DNA of 64,000 nt from Verrucomicrobium sp. GAS474 (GTDB lineage: Bacteria > Verrucomicrobiota > Verrucomicrobiia > Methylacidiphilales > GAS474), in assembly GCF_900105685.1 (NCBI RefSeq), contig NZ_LT629781.1:3460611-3524610 (forward strand), read 5' to 3'. Below, piece after piece: positions 1 to 7,737 of the stretch (positions within the stretch are counted from its first letter, which is position 1; each line of letters begins with the position of its first letter). A program made the position numbers and the translations under genes. The notes beneath the pieces are model-generated. The model saw only the letters and a program-made list of their open reading frames with translations. It was not told where the DNA came from and did no database searches.

Positions 1-681
1 CCGGCCCGTGAGGCCGAATTCCGCCAGCCCCTCCCGCCACGCCGCGATGCGGGCCTCGATCACCGGATCGAGGGGCTGCGCGTTGACGCAATCGACCCGC
101 CGATGGCCCAGGTCCCGCAGGTGCTCGAGGAGCTTCCACTCGGCCCGCGCCGGGAAGACCGAGATCGAGGGCAGGCCGTAGGCGGTCCAGTCGAAATCGA
201 GAATCGCCACCCGGCACCGGGAGGAACGGAGCCGCTCCCCCAGCCACGGCGAGGCACTTTCCCTCGACGGATGGAGGAAGATCCCGTCGAACGCCTCCAG
301 CGCCGCCGCGAGCGCCGGATCGCCGAAGTGGTCGAAGGAAACCTCCCGCACCGTCGCCCGTCCGTCGACGGCCCGGGTGATCCCGTTCAGCCAAAACGCA
401 TTCTCCTGGGATCCCTCCGCGCGCCGGACGAACCCGATCTCCGGCCGCCGCGCGCTCCCCTCCCTCCCGGCAGCGGCCCCGATCCGCCCGTTCGGCAGCC
501 GGGCCAGGCATCCCTCGCGCTCCAGCTGCCCGATCGCGCTCCGCACCGTCTGGCGGCTCACCCCCAGCTCGATCGCCAGCTGCCGCTCCCCCGGCATCCC
601 CCGGAGCGCGTCGCTCCCGTGGGCAATCCGCGCCCGGATCACCTCCACCACCGCCCGGAGCTTGTCAGCGGGTCTCGCCAT
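1..681 (-). CDS. GntR-type winged-helix regulator with LacI-like sensor domain (3' end outside window)
   Basis: The minus-strand frame opens at ATG 681 and stays open to the window edge, giving 227 residues. Residues 1-70 form a GntR winged helix: MARPADKLRAVVEVI, then an RQLAIELGVSRQTVRSAIGQLEREG recognition region, seen here in two parts. From about residue 85 the sequence (EIGFVRR, FDGIFLHPS, AILDFDWT, LRDLGHRRVDCVN) resembles the periplasmic-binding-protein fold of LacI regulators. This fusion is known for sugar-responsive GntR proteins in Verrucomicrobiota and Planctomycetota. The inferred role is a carbohydrate-responsive repressor. It lies beside another sugar regulator (AraC type) and the GH4 gene. 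The C-terminal ligand-binding half is missing only because the window ends. Confidence 0.8.
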   Translation of the reverse strand, partial: MARPADKLRAVVEVIRARIAHGSDALRGMPGERQLAIELGVSRQTVRSAIGQLEREGCLARLPNGRIGAAAGREGSARRPEIGFVRRAEGSQENAFWLNGITRAVDGRATVREVSFDHFGDPALAAALEAFDGIFLHPSRESASPWLGERLRSSRCRVAILDFDWTAYGLPSISVFPARAEWKLLEHLRDLGHRRVDCVNAQPLDPVIEARIAAWREGLAEFGLTGR

Positions 682-709
682 GATTCTTCAAAGGATAACG
701 GGAAGGCTC

Positions 710-1573
710 TTACCGAATCGCCTTGGCCGACGCCAGCCGCTTCTGCTTCGGCCCCGGCTTCCCCGCTTCGCTCCGGTTCCGCCGACGATAGAGCGTCGGG
801 GAGAGCCGGTTCCGCCGCTTGAAGAAGACCCCCATCTGCGTCGCCGAGGCGAAGCCGCTCCGGAAGGCGACCTCGGCCACCGGCAGCTCCGTCGTCCGCA
901 GCAGGCGGGCCGCCATCTCCAGCCGGATCTGCCGGAGGAAGAGCGCCGGGCTCACCCCCATCTGCTTGAAGAAGAGCCGGGTGAAGTGTTCCCGGCTCAT
1001 CTCGACCAGCGCCGCCACCTCCTTGATCCGCAGCGGCGTCTGGTAATGGTTCCGCAGGTGGGCGATCGCCCGGGCCAGCGGCTCCGCCGTCTTCCGCTGC
1101 ACCGGCCGCACATGCCGGAGGACCTCCAGGTAAAAGCGGTACGCGTCGCCGCTCACCTCGTAGGGATCGCGCCAGGCGCGGCTCCGCGCCCGCGCGATCA
1201 GCGCCTCCAGCAGCCGCACCGCCGCCGGGGCCAGCGCCACCACCGGGCCGCCCCGCTCCCGCAATCCGCCCCAGAGCCGGAACGCCAAGTCCCCGTAGAA
1301 ATTGATCCAGGAAAAGACCCACTCCCCCTTTTCCTCCGGCGGATAGTAATAGCGGCTCGCCTCCGGGATCATCGCGATGAAGGCGTGCCCCGGCGGCACG
1401 TCATAGGCCTTCCCGCCGAACTCGATCGTCCCCCGGCCCCGGTAGGTGTACTGGAATATCACAAAAAAATCGTCCCCTCGCGCCTGGTTGTCCCAGGAAT
1501 AACGGGGCCCACCCTGTTTCTCCATGGAAATACCGAACGGCACCAGAATCAGATCTTCGACCTCATTTCCCAT
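710..1573 (-). CDS. AraC-family transcriptional regulator
   Basis: The protein has 287 residues. Residues 35-100 resemble the AraC cupin-like arm/sensor region (FFVIFQYTYRGRGTIEFGGKAYDVPPGHAFI). Residues 165-266 are the paired helix-turn-helix domain: LRIKEVAALVEMSREHFTRL is the first HTH and the second follows with LPVAEVAFRSGFASATQMGVFFKR. A basic tail ends the protein. It is transcribed divergently from the GH4 alpha-galactosidase gene across an 81-bp gap that holds a 21-bp-spaced direct repeat, so it most likely activates that gene in response to an alpha-galactoside. Start ATG 1573 is the only one giving a complete arm domain. The inducer is not visible from the sequence. Confidence 0.9.
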   Translation of the reverse strand: MGNEVEDLILVPFGISMEKQGGPRYSWDNQARGDDFFVIFQYTYRGRGTIEFGGKAYDVPPGHAFIAMIPEASRYYYPPEEKGEWVFSWINFYGDLAFRLWGGLRERGGPVVALAPAAVRLLEALIARARSRAWRDPYEVSGDAYRFYLEVLRHVRPVQRKTAEPLARAIAHLRNHYQTPLRIKEVAALVEMSREHFTRLFFKQMGVSPALFLRQIRLEMAARLLRTTELPVAEVAFRSGFASATQMGVFFKRRNRLSPTLYRRRNRSEAGKPGPKQKRLASAKAIR

Positions 1574-1585
1574 GACCCATCTATA

Positions 1586-1612
1586 TCACAAAAATGATAA
1601 ACCATGTCACAA
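1586..1612. promoter_or_regulatory. Direct repeat, candidate AraC-type operator
   Basis: TCACAA occurs at 1586-1591 and again at 1607-1612, exactly 21 bp apart, in the short AT-rich gap between the divergent AraC-family gene and the GH4 gene. AraC-family activators typically bind two direct half-sites about 21 bp apart, so the spacing fits. Binding by the adjacent regulator is inference. Confidence 0.5.
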
Positions 1613-1654
1613 GTATTTTCTGGCCCCGGGGCCGCTTCGTGACAGCGTGGAACC

Positions 1655-3832
1655 ATGAGCCTCAAGATCACCCTCATCGGTGCCGGATCGGTCGTTTTCG
1701 CCAAGAACCTCATCAGCGACGTCCTCCAGTTCGCCGAACTTTCCGACGCCACCCTCTGCCTCATGGACATCGATCCCGCCCGCCTCAAGGTGGCGAAGGT
1801 CATGGCCGAACGGATCGTCGCCGCCCTCGGCGTGAAGGCCACGGTCACCGCCACCCTCGACCGCCGCGAGGCCGTCCGCGGCGCCCGCTACGTCATCTGC
1901 ACCGTCCAGGTCGGCGGCTACAAGCCCGGCACCGTCATCGACTTCGAGATCCCCCGCAAATACGGACTCCTCCAGACCATCGGGGACACCCTCGGCGTCG
2001 GCGGCGTCTTCCGCGCCCTCCGCACCATCCCCGTCATCAACCGCATCGCACAGGACATCGCCGAGGTCGGCGCCCCCGATTGCCTCCTGCTGAACTACAC
2101 CAACCCGATGGCGATGAACTGCACCGCCGTTCACCGCGCCGTCGGCATCCCCCACGTCGGCCTCTGCCACTCCGTCCAGGGCACCTCCCAGCAGCTCGCC
2201 ACCCTCGCCGGGCTCCCCTTCGAGGACGTCACCTACAAGGTCGCCGGGATCAACCACATGGCCTTCTTCCTGAAGTTCGAGTACAAGGGCCAGGACGCCT
2301 ACCCCCTCCTCTTCGCCCTCCTCGACAAGCCCGGCTTCAATGCGGAGAAAGTCCGCTTCGAGATGATGCGCCGCACCGGCTACTTCGTCACCGAGTCGAG
2401 CGAACACCAGAGCGAATACGTCCCCTACTTCATCCACCACGGGAAAAAGGTGATCGAGCGGTTCGACGTCCCCATCGACGAATACCTCCGCCGCTGCGAG
2501 GCGATCATCGGCACCTGGGAAAAGACCGAGGCCGAGCTCCTCGGCGGCAAGGACGGCATCGTCGTCCACCCCCAGTCCCACGAATACGGCTCCTACATCA
2601 TCCACTCGCGGGAGACCGACACCCCCCGCGTCATCTACGGGAACGTCCCCAACCGGAACCTCATCGACAACCTCCCCGCCGGGGCCTGCGTCGAGGTTCC
2701 CTGCCTCGTCGACGCCCAGGGCATCCAGCCGACCCACGTGGGAACCCTCCCGCCCCAGCTCGCCGCCCTCTGCCAGAGCAACATCAACGTCCAGGACCTC
2801 ACCGTCGAAGCCGCCCTCACCGGAAAGCGGGAACACATCTACCACGCCGTGATGATGGACCCCCACACCGCCACCGTCCTCCCCCTCGACAAGATCTGGG
2901 CCATGTGCGACGACCTCATCGAAGCCCACCAGAAAGTCGGCCTCCTCGGCGACTTCGCCCCCGTCATCCCCCACACCGGCCGCGCCTGGGCCGGCACCGG
3001 AGACCGCCTCATCGCCGACATCCGCCTCGACGAAAAAGCCACCAGCAGGAAAAAGGATGGCACGCTCCACGCCGAGGTCGTCGTCATCAACCCCCGCCCC
3101 AAGGCCGTCACCGCCTCCCTCGAGCTCCGCGCCACCCCCTACGGAAGCCGCCTCTCCTCCCGGCCCCCGCTCAAGCTCAAGATCGCCGTCCCCGCCGGGA
3201 AGACCGTCCGCAAGCCGGTCACCCTCCCCCACGGGACGCCCCTTTCCCAAGGCCTCGCCCTCCGCCTCGAAAGCCCCTCCTCCGACATCCTCACCAAAGA
3301 CTACCTCGTCCGCCCCCGCACCGTCCTCCAAGCGGGAGGAGAGGGAGCCCGCTTCGAGCTGAAGCTCGCCGGATTCCCCGCCGCCGAAGGAACGCTAAAA
3401 GTCAAAAACCGGTCGATCCATTTCCGCATCGCCGTCGACGACTCGAAGATCACCCCCTCCGCCGTCACCTGGGAAGGATCGACCGTCGAACTCTTCTTCG
3501 CCGCCTCGGACAGCGATCCGATCACCCCGTTCTTCCTCCTCCCCCAGCCCGGCGCGAAGAAAGTCACCTGCCTCTCCAGCGCACGGAAACCGTTCCCCGG
3601 CCTCGCCCCCCGCATCACCCCGAGCCGGAAAGGCGCGGGCTACGAGATCGAGATCGAGATCCCCTTCGCCACCGCCGGAATCAGCTCCACGGCGGAGAGC
3701 CTCCTCTTCGACGTCTACGCCAACGTCACCGCCCTCGGCGACGCCCACAGCGGCGGCCGCACCTCCCTCGGCGGCCACTTCGACTCCCACGCCAACCCCA
3801 ACCACTTCACCCGCGTCGAGTTCGCCCGATAA
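1655..3832 (+). CDS. melA: GH4 family alpha-galactosidase with C-terminal carbohydrate-binding extension
   Basis: The protein has 725 residues. Residues 1 to about 445 are a complete GH4 enzyme. They carry an N-terminal NAD-binding glycine loop (ITLIGAGSVVFAKNLI), NYTNPMAM, the metal-ligand motif LCHSVQGT (Cys171) and GINHMAFF (His201). GH4 enzymes use NAD+ and Mn2+ in a redox-elimination mechanism; the CHSV motif is the MelA-type alpha-galactosidase signature. The usual GH4 length is about 440 residues, so roughly 280 residues are extra. The segment from about 565 to the end (SIHFRIAVDDSKI, WEGSTVELFFAASDSD) resembles a CBM9-like beta-sandwich. No signal peptide is visible, so it is probably cytoplasmic. 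It is divergent from the AraC-type regulator. Confidence 0.88.
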   Translation: MSLKITLIGAGSVVFAKNLISDVLQFAELSDATLCLMDIDPARLKVAKVMAERIVAALGVKATVTATLDRREAVRGARYVICTVQVGGYKPGTVIDFEIPRKYGLLQTIGDTLGVGGVFRALRTIPVINRIAQDIAEVGAPDCLLLNYTNPMAMNCTAVHRAVGIPHVGLCHSVQGTSQQLATLAGLPFEDVTYKVAGINHMAFFLKFEYKGQDAYPLLFALLDKPGFNAEKVRFEMMRRTGYFVTESSEHQSEYVPYFIHHGKKVIERFDVPIDEYLRRCEAIIGTWEKTEAELLGGKDGIVVHPQSHEYGSYIIHSRETDTPRVIYGNVPNRNLIDNLPAGACVEVPCLVDAQGIQPTHVGTLPPQLAALCQSNINVQDLTVEAALTGKREHIYHAVMMDPHTATVLPLDKIWAMCDDLIEAHQKVGLLGDFAPVIPHTGRAWAGTGDRLIADIRLDEKATSRKKDGTLHAEVVVINPRPKAVTASLELRATPYGSRLSSRPPLKLKIAVPAGKTVRKPVTLPHGTPLSQGLALRLESPSSDILTKDYLVRPRTVLQAGGEGARFELKLAGFPAAEGTLKVKNRSIHFRIAVDDSKITPSAVTWEGSTVELFFAASDSDPITPFFLLPQPGAKKVTCLSSARKPFPGLAPRITPSRKGAGYEIEIEIPFATAGISSTAESLLFDVYANVTALGDAHSGGRTSLGGHFDSHANPNHFTRVEFAR

Positions 3833-4275
3833 GGCCGGGCTTCACCCCTTCATCGTTCAGTAAAACCTCACGCAACCCACTCAAAGCTCACAACAGCCCT
3901 AGGGCCGTCAAGGGAACCTTGCCCTCTAGCGAGGAGAAACGAAGCGAAGGCCCGCGAGGCGGCGGGAGGAGGCAGCCCGAAGGAGAACGACGACGAGCAT
4001 AGGGGAGCCGTAGAGAGGCTTTCGCTCAAGCACACCGCCCGAAGAAGGGCGGCACCTCTCACCTATTTATGGGCCCAGATTGTTATAGTCTTCGTTGAAG
4101 CGCGAGCCTGCCTCTCGAAAACTTGACGCTTTGCCGTTTCGAGGCTTCAATGAGGCCGCGCAAAAGGGCGCATCCCGGTCCGCGGAAAGGACGTTGTCCA
4201 CTTGACGAAGAAGCAGCGCCGTTCAACCTTTGTGCGGCCTGACGGCGGACCCCAGGCACCACGCATGGAGGTCTT
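3833..4275. other. Intergenic region, no gene seen
   Basis: These 443 bp separate the GH4 gene from the next plus-strand gene. The first half is purine-rich with scattered small inverted repeats, for example CCGCCC (4035-4040) pairing with GGGCGG (4047-4052). Short open frames on both strands lack start signals and family features. Just before 4276 a GGAGG sits seven bases upstream of the ATG of the next gene and decides its start. No repeat-family or RNA gene was recognised. Confidence 0.5.
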
Positions 4276-6837
4276 ATGTCCGGATCGCAGCCCGATTTCC
4301 CTCGTCCCAGCGGTTCCCCTACACGGCAATTGCCGCCCCGTCCCAACCTCGATTTCTACAGGAACGAGGCCAAATCTCTGCTGAAGGCCCACGCGACGGG
4401 AGCCCCCGAAGCTCTGGCGCGTTTTGTCTCCCTACGAGGAGCGAAGGAGGAGCCGCCCGCGCTGAATGACGCGCAATGGGTGATCGCCCGGGAACATGGC
4501 TTCAAGAATTGGGCTGAATTCAAGGAGGCGGTCCTTTCCAGAACCCGGACGGAGGGAGGTATGCTGTTTCGCGTCGTCGATCCTGAAACGGGAGAGCCGA
4601 TTGTCGGTGCTGTTCTTTCCATCGAGGCAAGTCCTGCGGCGAAAAACCAACTCAAGACCGGGGCCGACGGGACGGCGGTGGTGCCTCCCCTCGCTTCTGG
4701 CTCTCAGTATCTGAGCATCCGGGTCGTCCATTCGGAGCGGGTGCCGCGCCTGGTTTCCTGGAGCTGGAATCGACAGACAGCGCGATTGCCCGAGACCTTT
4801 GTCCTAACAATGGAACGGCGGCGGACGATCGGGGGCGTGGTCCGAAATCGCCGGGGAGAGCCGGTCGGCCATGCCCGGGTGGTCCTGATTCTGCGAGGTT
4901 CCTCCGGGGACCGCGAGGGCGCGCAGGTCTTCAATGATCTGTGGGAGCGGGAGGCGGTGACCGATGCGGAAGGACGCTGGACTTTCTCCGAGGCTCCGTC
5001 CGATCTCATCCGCATGAGTGTAGCCGTCGCCCACCCAGAGTATGTCCGGGAACGAATCGACCCGCTCCCTCCTGCCGAGGCGTTCCGCGCCAGAGAGGCG
5101 GTGCTGATCGTGAGGGACGGCTCCGTCTGTGAGGGAACGGTTATCGATGCGGCGGGAGTTCCCTTGAACGGGGTCGAGGTCTTTTTCGGGGAGGCGGGGT
5201 CCGATTCGGTGACGCGGCCTTCGACGATCACCGATGTGGCGGGGCGGTTTCGCTTCGGAGCCCTTTCCCTCGAAGGAGGCCGGGACCGGCCGATTCTGAC
5301 CTTCATTGCGCCGGGATATGCGCCCGAGTTGATCGAGCTTTTCATCGATGTCCCTTCGGTGCCGCTGCGGGTGGTCCTTTCCGAGGGGACGCCGATTCGA
5401 GGGCGGATTGTCGATGCCGAGGGGAAGCCGGTGGCCGGGGTTCACCTTGGGCCGCATAGTTGGCGCGGACATCGCTCGCTGCGAAACTGGTTTGCCGATT
5501 CGGATGAGAACGGTGAGTTCGTCTGGGAACATGGGCCGGACGATTCCGTCTGGTGCCTTCTCGTTCACGAGGACTTCGAGGTCCAGATGGGAGAGTTGCG
5601 GGTTCAGGCCGATCCGCTGGTCTTTCGCATGCGGCGACCTCTTCGCGTGGAAGGGAGCGTCGTCGACGCGCGGACGGGGCTGCCGATTCCGATCTTCACG
5701 TTGCTGGCAGGGAAAGAGTTCGGGGGACAGACGGTGCCATTTTGGAATGATCCCCGCCTTCGCCGCCCTGTCGAGTATCGGGAGGGAAGGTATCTCCATC
5801 ACTTCGGACGATACGACTTCTTGAGCGTGGGTCATGGCGGGGGACCAGGGGAAGAGCCGTTTCAACGGATTCGGATCGAGGCGAATGGGTATCTTCCCTC
5901 CGTTTCCCGGCGCATTGCGCGTGGAGAAGGGAATGTCGTGATCGACTTTCCATTGTCGCCCATTGCCGATGTTTCTGGAACGGTGGTTTCGCCCGAAGGG
6001 AAGCCTGTTGAAGGCGCACGGTTGACCGTGGTCGGGACCGGAGGTGTCGCCACGATCCGAGCGGGAAGGGTTATCCAGGAGGATGAGCATTGGACCGTAG
6101 AGACAGACGAGAAAGGGAGCTACGACTTTCCTGCGCAGGAAGCGAACTTTCCAGTCGTCGTTCTCCATCCCGATATCGGTTATCTCGTAACGACCAGCGA
6201 AGAAGTGCTGGGGACTTCCGTGCTCCGACTCCAGGCGTGGGCCGGTGTCCGAGTTAAGACCTCTCCTTTACCTGTCGGCAGCCATATCTCACTCTTTTTT
6301 CCCGATGAAAAAGGTCCAACGGCCCTACCGGCGATCTTGCTTGAAAAGCAGGCTACGGCGGAAGAGGGGGGCCTTTTCTTCGGCCATTTGCGGGCCGGTT
6401 TGGCTCAGATGGCGGTAGCGGGGTTGGCTTGGGGCCACATGCCGTTTATCGAGGTGGTCGAGGGCTCAGTGACGGAGATCGACCTGCGGGGGAGAGGTGA
6501 AGGATCGATCTGCGGTAGGCTGACGCTCCCCGGCGACATGTCGCGTTTCGAGCCTCTGGCGATCCAAGGACGGTTGATGCCGTGCTTTTCGGGGGCTGCC
6601 TTCACTGGGGCTTTCGAGATCGATCCCGATGGAGTGTTCCATGTTGATGGCGTGGCTCCCGGCAAGTACCGCCTTGTGATTCACTTCCGTTCGCCACGAC
6701 CGGCCACGGCAGAGGGGATGCCTGTTTATATCGCGACGACCGAGTTCACTCTCGGCGAGGAAACGAAGCGGCTCGACCTAGGAACGATGCAGCCCGAATT
6801 AAAGATAGCAACAGTGAGCAAGCCACCAATCCCTTAA
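4276..6837 (+). CDS. Large protein with repeated carboxypeptidase-regulatory-like (Ig-like) domains
   Basis: The protein has 853 residues; the start is fixed by a GGAGG seven bases upstream. Residues 22-95 (LDFYRNEAKSLLKAH, then NDAQWVIAREHGFKNWAEFK) match the short helical module often found in front of ankyrin repeats in soil bacteria, but no ankyrin repeats follow. From about residue 95 on there are several beta-sandwich units of carboxypeptidase-regulatory type. They recur as 'G.V....G.PV.GA.V' (GVVRNRRGEPVGHARVVL, GTVIDAAGVPLNGVEVFF, GRIVDAEGKPVAGVHL, GTVVSPEGKPVEGARLTV). No signal peptide or membrane anchor is evident. Base composition is less extreme than in neighbouring genes. The function is unknown; a scaffold or binding role is only a guess. 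Confidence 0.75.
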   Translation: MSGSQPDFPRPSGSPTRQLPPRPNLDFYRNEAKSLLKAHATGAPEALARFVSLRGAKEEPPALNDAQWVIAREHGFKNWAEFKEAVLSRTRTEGGMLFRVVDPETGEPIVGAVLSIEASPAAKNQLKTGADGTAVVPPLASGSQYLSIRVVHSERVPRLVSWSWNRQTARLPETFVLTMERRRTIGGVVRNRRGEPVGHARVVLILRGSSGDREGAQVFNDLWEREAVTDAEGRWTFSEAPSDLIRMSVAVAHPEYVRERIDPLPPAEAFRAREAVLIVRDGSVCEGTVIDAAGVPLNGVEVFFGEAGSDSVTRPSTITDVAGRFRFGALSLEGGRDRPILTFIAPGYAPELIELFIDVPSVPLRVVLSEGTPIRGRIVDAEGKPVAGVHLGPHSWRGHRSLRNWFADSDENGEFVWEHGPDDSVWCLLVHEDFEVQMGELRVQADPLVFRMRRPLRVEGSVVDARTGLPIPIFTLLAGKEFGGQTVPFWNDPRLRRPVEYREGRYLHHFGRYDFLSVGHGGGPGEEPFQRIRIEANGYLPSVSRRIARGEGNVVIDFPLSPIADVSGTVVSPEGKPVEGARLTVVGTGGVATIRAGRVIQEDEHWTVETDEKGSYDFPAQEANFPVVVLHPDIGYLVTTSEEVLGTSVLRLQAWAGVRVKTSPLPVGSHISLFFPDEKGPTALPAILLEKQATAEEGGLFFGHLRAGLAQMAVAGLAWGHMPFIEVVEGSVTEIDLRGRGEGSICGRLTLPGDMSRFEPLAIQGRLMPCFSGAAFTGAFEIDPDGVFHVDGVAPGKYRLVIHFRSPRPATAEGMPVYIATTEFTLGEETKRLDLGTMQPELKIATVSKPPIP

Positions 6838-6906
6838 GCAGGATTGTTAAAGAGAGAGTTTTCGCCACGAAGAGGACAGAAAAGCTGGTGCCACCTAGAC
6901 GCGCTG

Positions 6907-6924
6907 CTCTGGATGATTCCAGAG
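6907..6924. terminator. Small hairpin after the 853-residue gene
   Basis: CTCTGGA (6907-6913) pairs perfectly with TCCAGAG (6918-6924) around a four-base loop, about 70 bp after the stop codon of the preceding plus-strand gene. No U-tract follows, so it is at best a weak or factor-dependent terminator. Confidence 0.3.
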
Positions 6925-6977
6925 TTCCCCTGATTACTCCCCCTTAGAGAGGAGTCTTTCCCTCAGAGAGAGAAAAA

Positions 6978-7003
6978 GTTGCCGCGCTAGGACTCGAACC
7001 TAG
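6978..7003 (-). repeat. Displaced 3' end of tRNA-Gln (candidate att site)
   Basis: Read on the minus strand, these 26 bases contain a complete T-arm (CTAGG TTCGAGT CCTAG), the 3' acceptor strand CGCGGCA, the discriminator A and the first C of CCA. They are identical to 46733-46758 in the same orientation. The sequence beyond cannot form the rest of a tRNA, so this is a fragment and not a gene. Confidence 0.7.
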
Positions 7004-7104
7004 TTGCCCTCAGAGTAAAAACGCATTTACCAAATTTTTGGGCTCTTTTTTGGGCATTAAAAGAAAGATGCAGTACTCTTTCCCGAAAAGCCCGAATTCG
7101 CAGA

Positions 7105-7737
7105 TCAGGGCATCACTACTTCAAACGACTTTCCGGTAATCCCGCGGTAAACCGTGCGGGCAAGGATGCCTGCTCCCTCCTGATTCGGATGGAGTTTGTC
7201 GGGGAAAAGCGCTCCCTTGTCGCCAGTGACCGCATGGTTGTCGATTTCTGGCAGACCCGTTTCCGTCGCGACTTGGTCGATGAGGGGCAAGAGCTGCTCA
7301 AGGCCCTCTTCCGTGTCTCCCCCGCTGTCTGCTCGAAAGATGAAGGGAGGACGACAGAGGAAGATACGTGGCTTCGTGTCGAGTTTTTGGAAAAGAGCGA
7401 TCAACGCCTTGTAGTCGCCGACGAAATCGCCCTTGAGCTTGAGGTATTCTTGTTTCGTGTCGTTCGTCCCGAGCTGGATGACCACGACATCGGGCTTGAA
7501 GGCAAGGGCCTTGTTCAACGCGCCGGTCTTCCAATAGGGAGCCAGGGTATTCTTGAGAAGAGTCTTGCCGGAACTGCCGAAATTCCCGACTTCCCAACCT
7601 TCCCCCAGTAATTTTCCAAGCTGGGCCGGATACGATTGGGCCGTGGAAGGCAGTCCGTAACCCGCCGTGATGCTGTCCCCAACGCAGGCAACGCGAATCC
7701 GCTTGGGTGCTTCGATGGGATCTCCGGAAGCGGCCGC
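7105..7737 (-). CDS. SGNH/GDSL hydrolase module, downstream part of a frameshifted bimodular esterase
   Basis: About 210 residues form a full SGNH hydrolase: block I VACVGDSITAGYG with the nucleophile Ser, block III QLGTNDTK, and block V DKLHPNQEGAG with the Asp/His pair. No ATG, GTG or TTG in this frame lies near the domain start. The frame upstream is the antisense-like shadow of the esterase. If one A is restored in the A4 run read at 7741-7738 on the minus strand, the preceding esterase reads straight into this domain (EEK-AAASGDPIEAPKRIRV). The native product was therefore probably a secreted two-domain esterase, and this part may not be translated now. The likely substrate is acetylated pectin fragments. 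Confidence 0.7.
   Translation of the reverse strand, partial: AAASGDPIEAPKRIRVACVGDSITAGYGLPSTAQSYPAQLGKLLGEGWEVGNFGSSGKTLLKNTLAPYWKTGALNKALAFKPDVVVIQLGTNDTKQEYLKLKGDFVGDYKALIALFQKLDTKPRIFLCRPPFIFRADSGGDTEEGLEQLLPLIDQVATETGLPEIDNHAVTGDKGALFPDKLHPNQEGAGILARTVYRGITGKSFEVVMP

Noticed and set aside
6978-7060. A second tRNA gene at the left boundary
   Set aside because: Only the T-arm and acceptor 3' strand are present. No anticodon arm, D-arm or matching 5' acceptor strand can be formed.
7004-7104. Remnant of an integrase gene next to the displaced tRNA fragment
   Set aside because: The 100 bp were read in all frames for integrase motifs (R-H-R-Y signature) and none was seen; the stretch is short and stop-rich.
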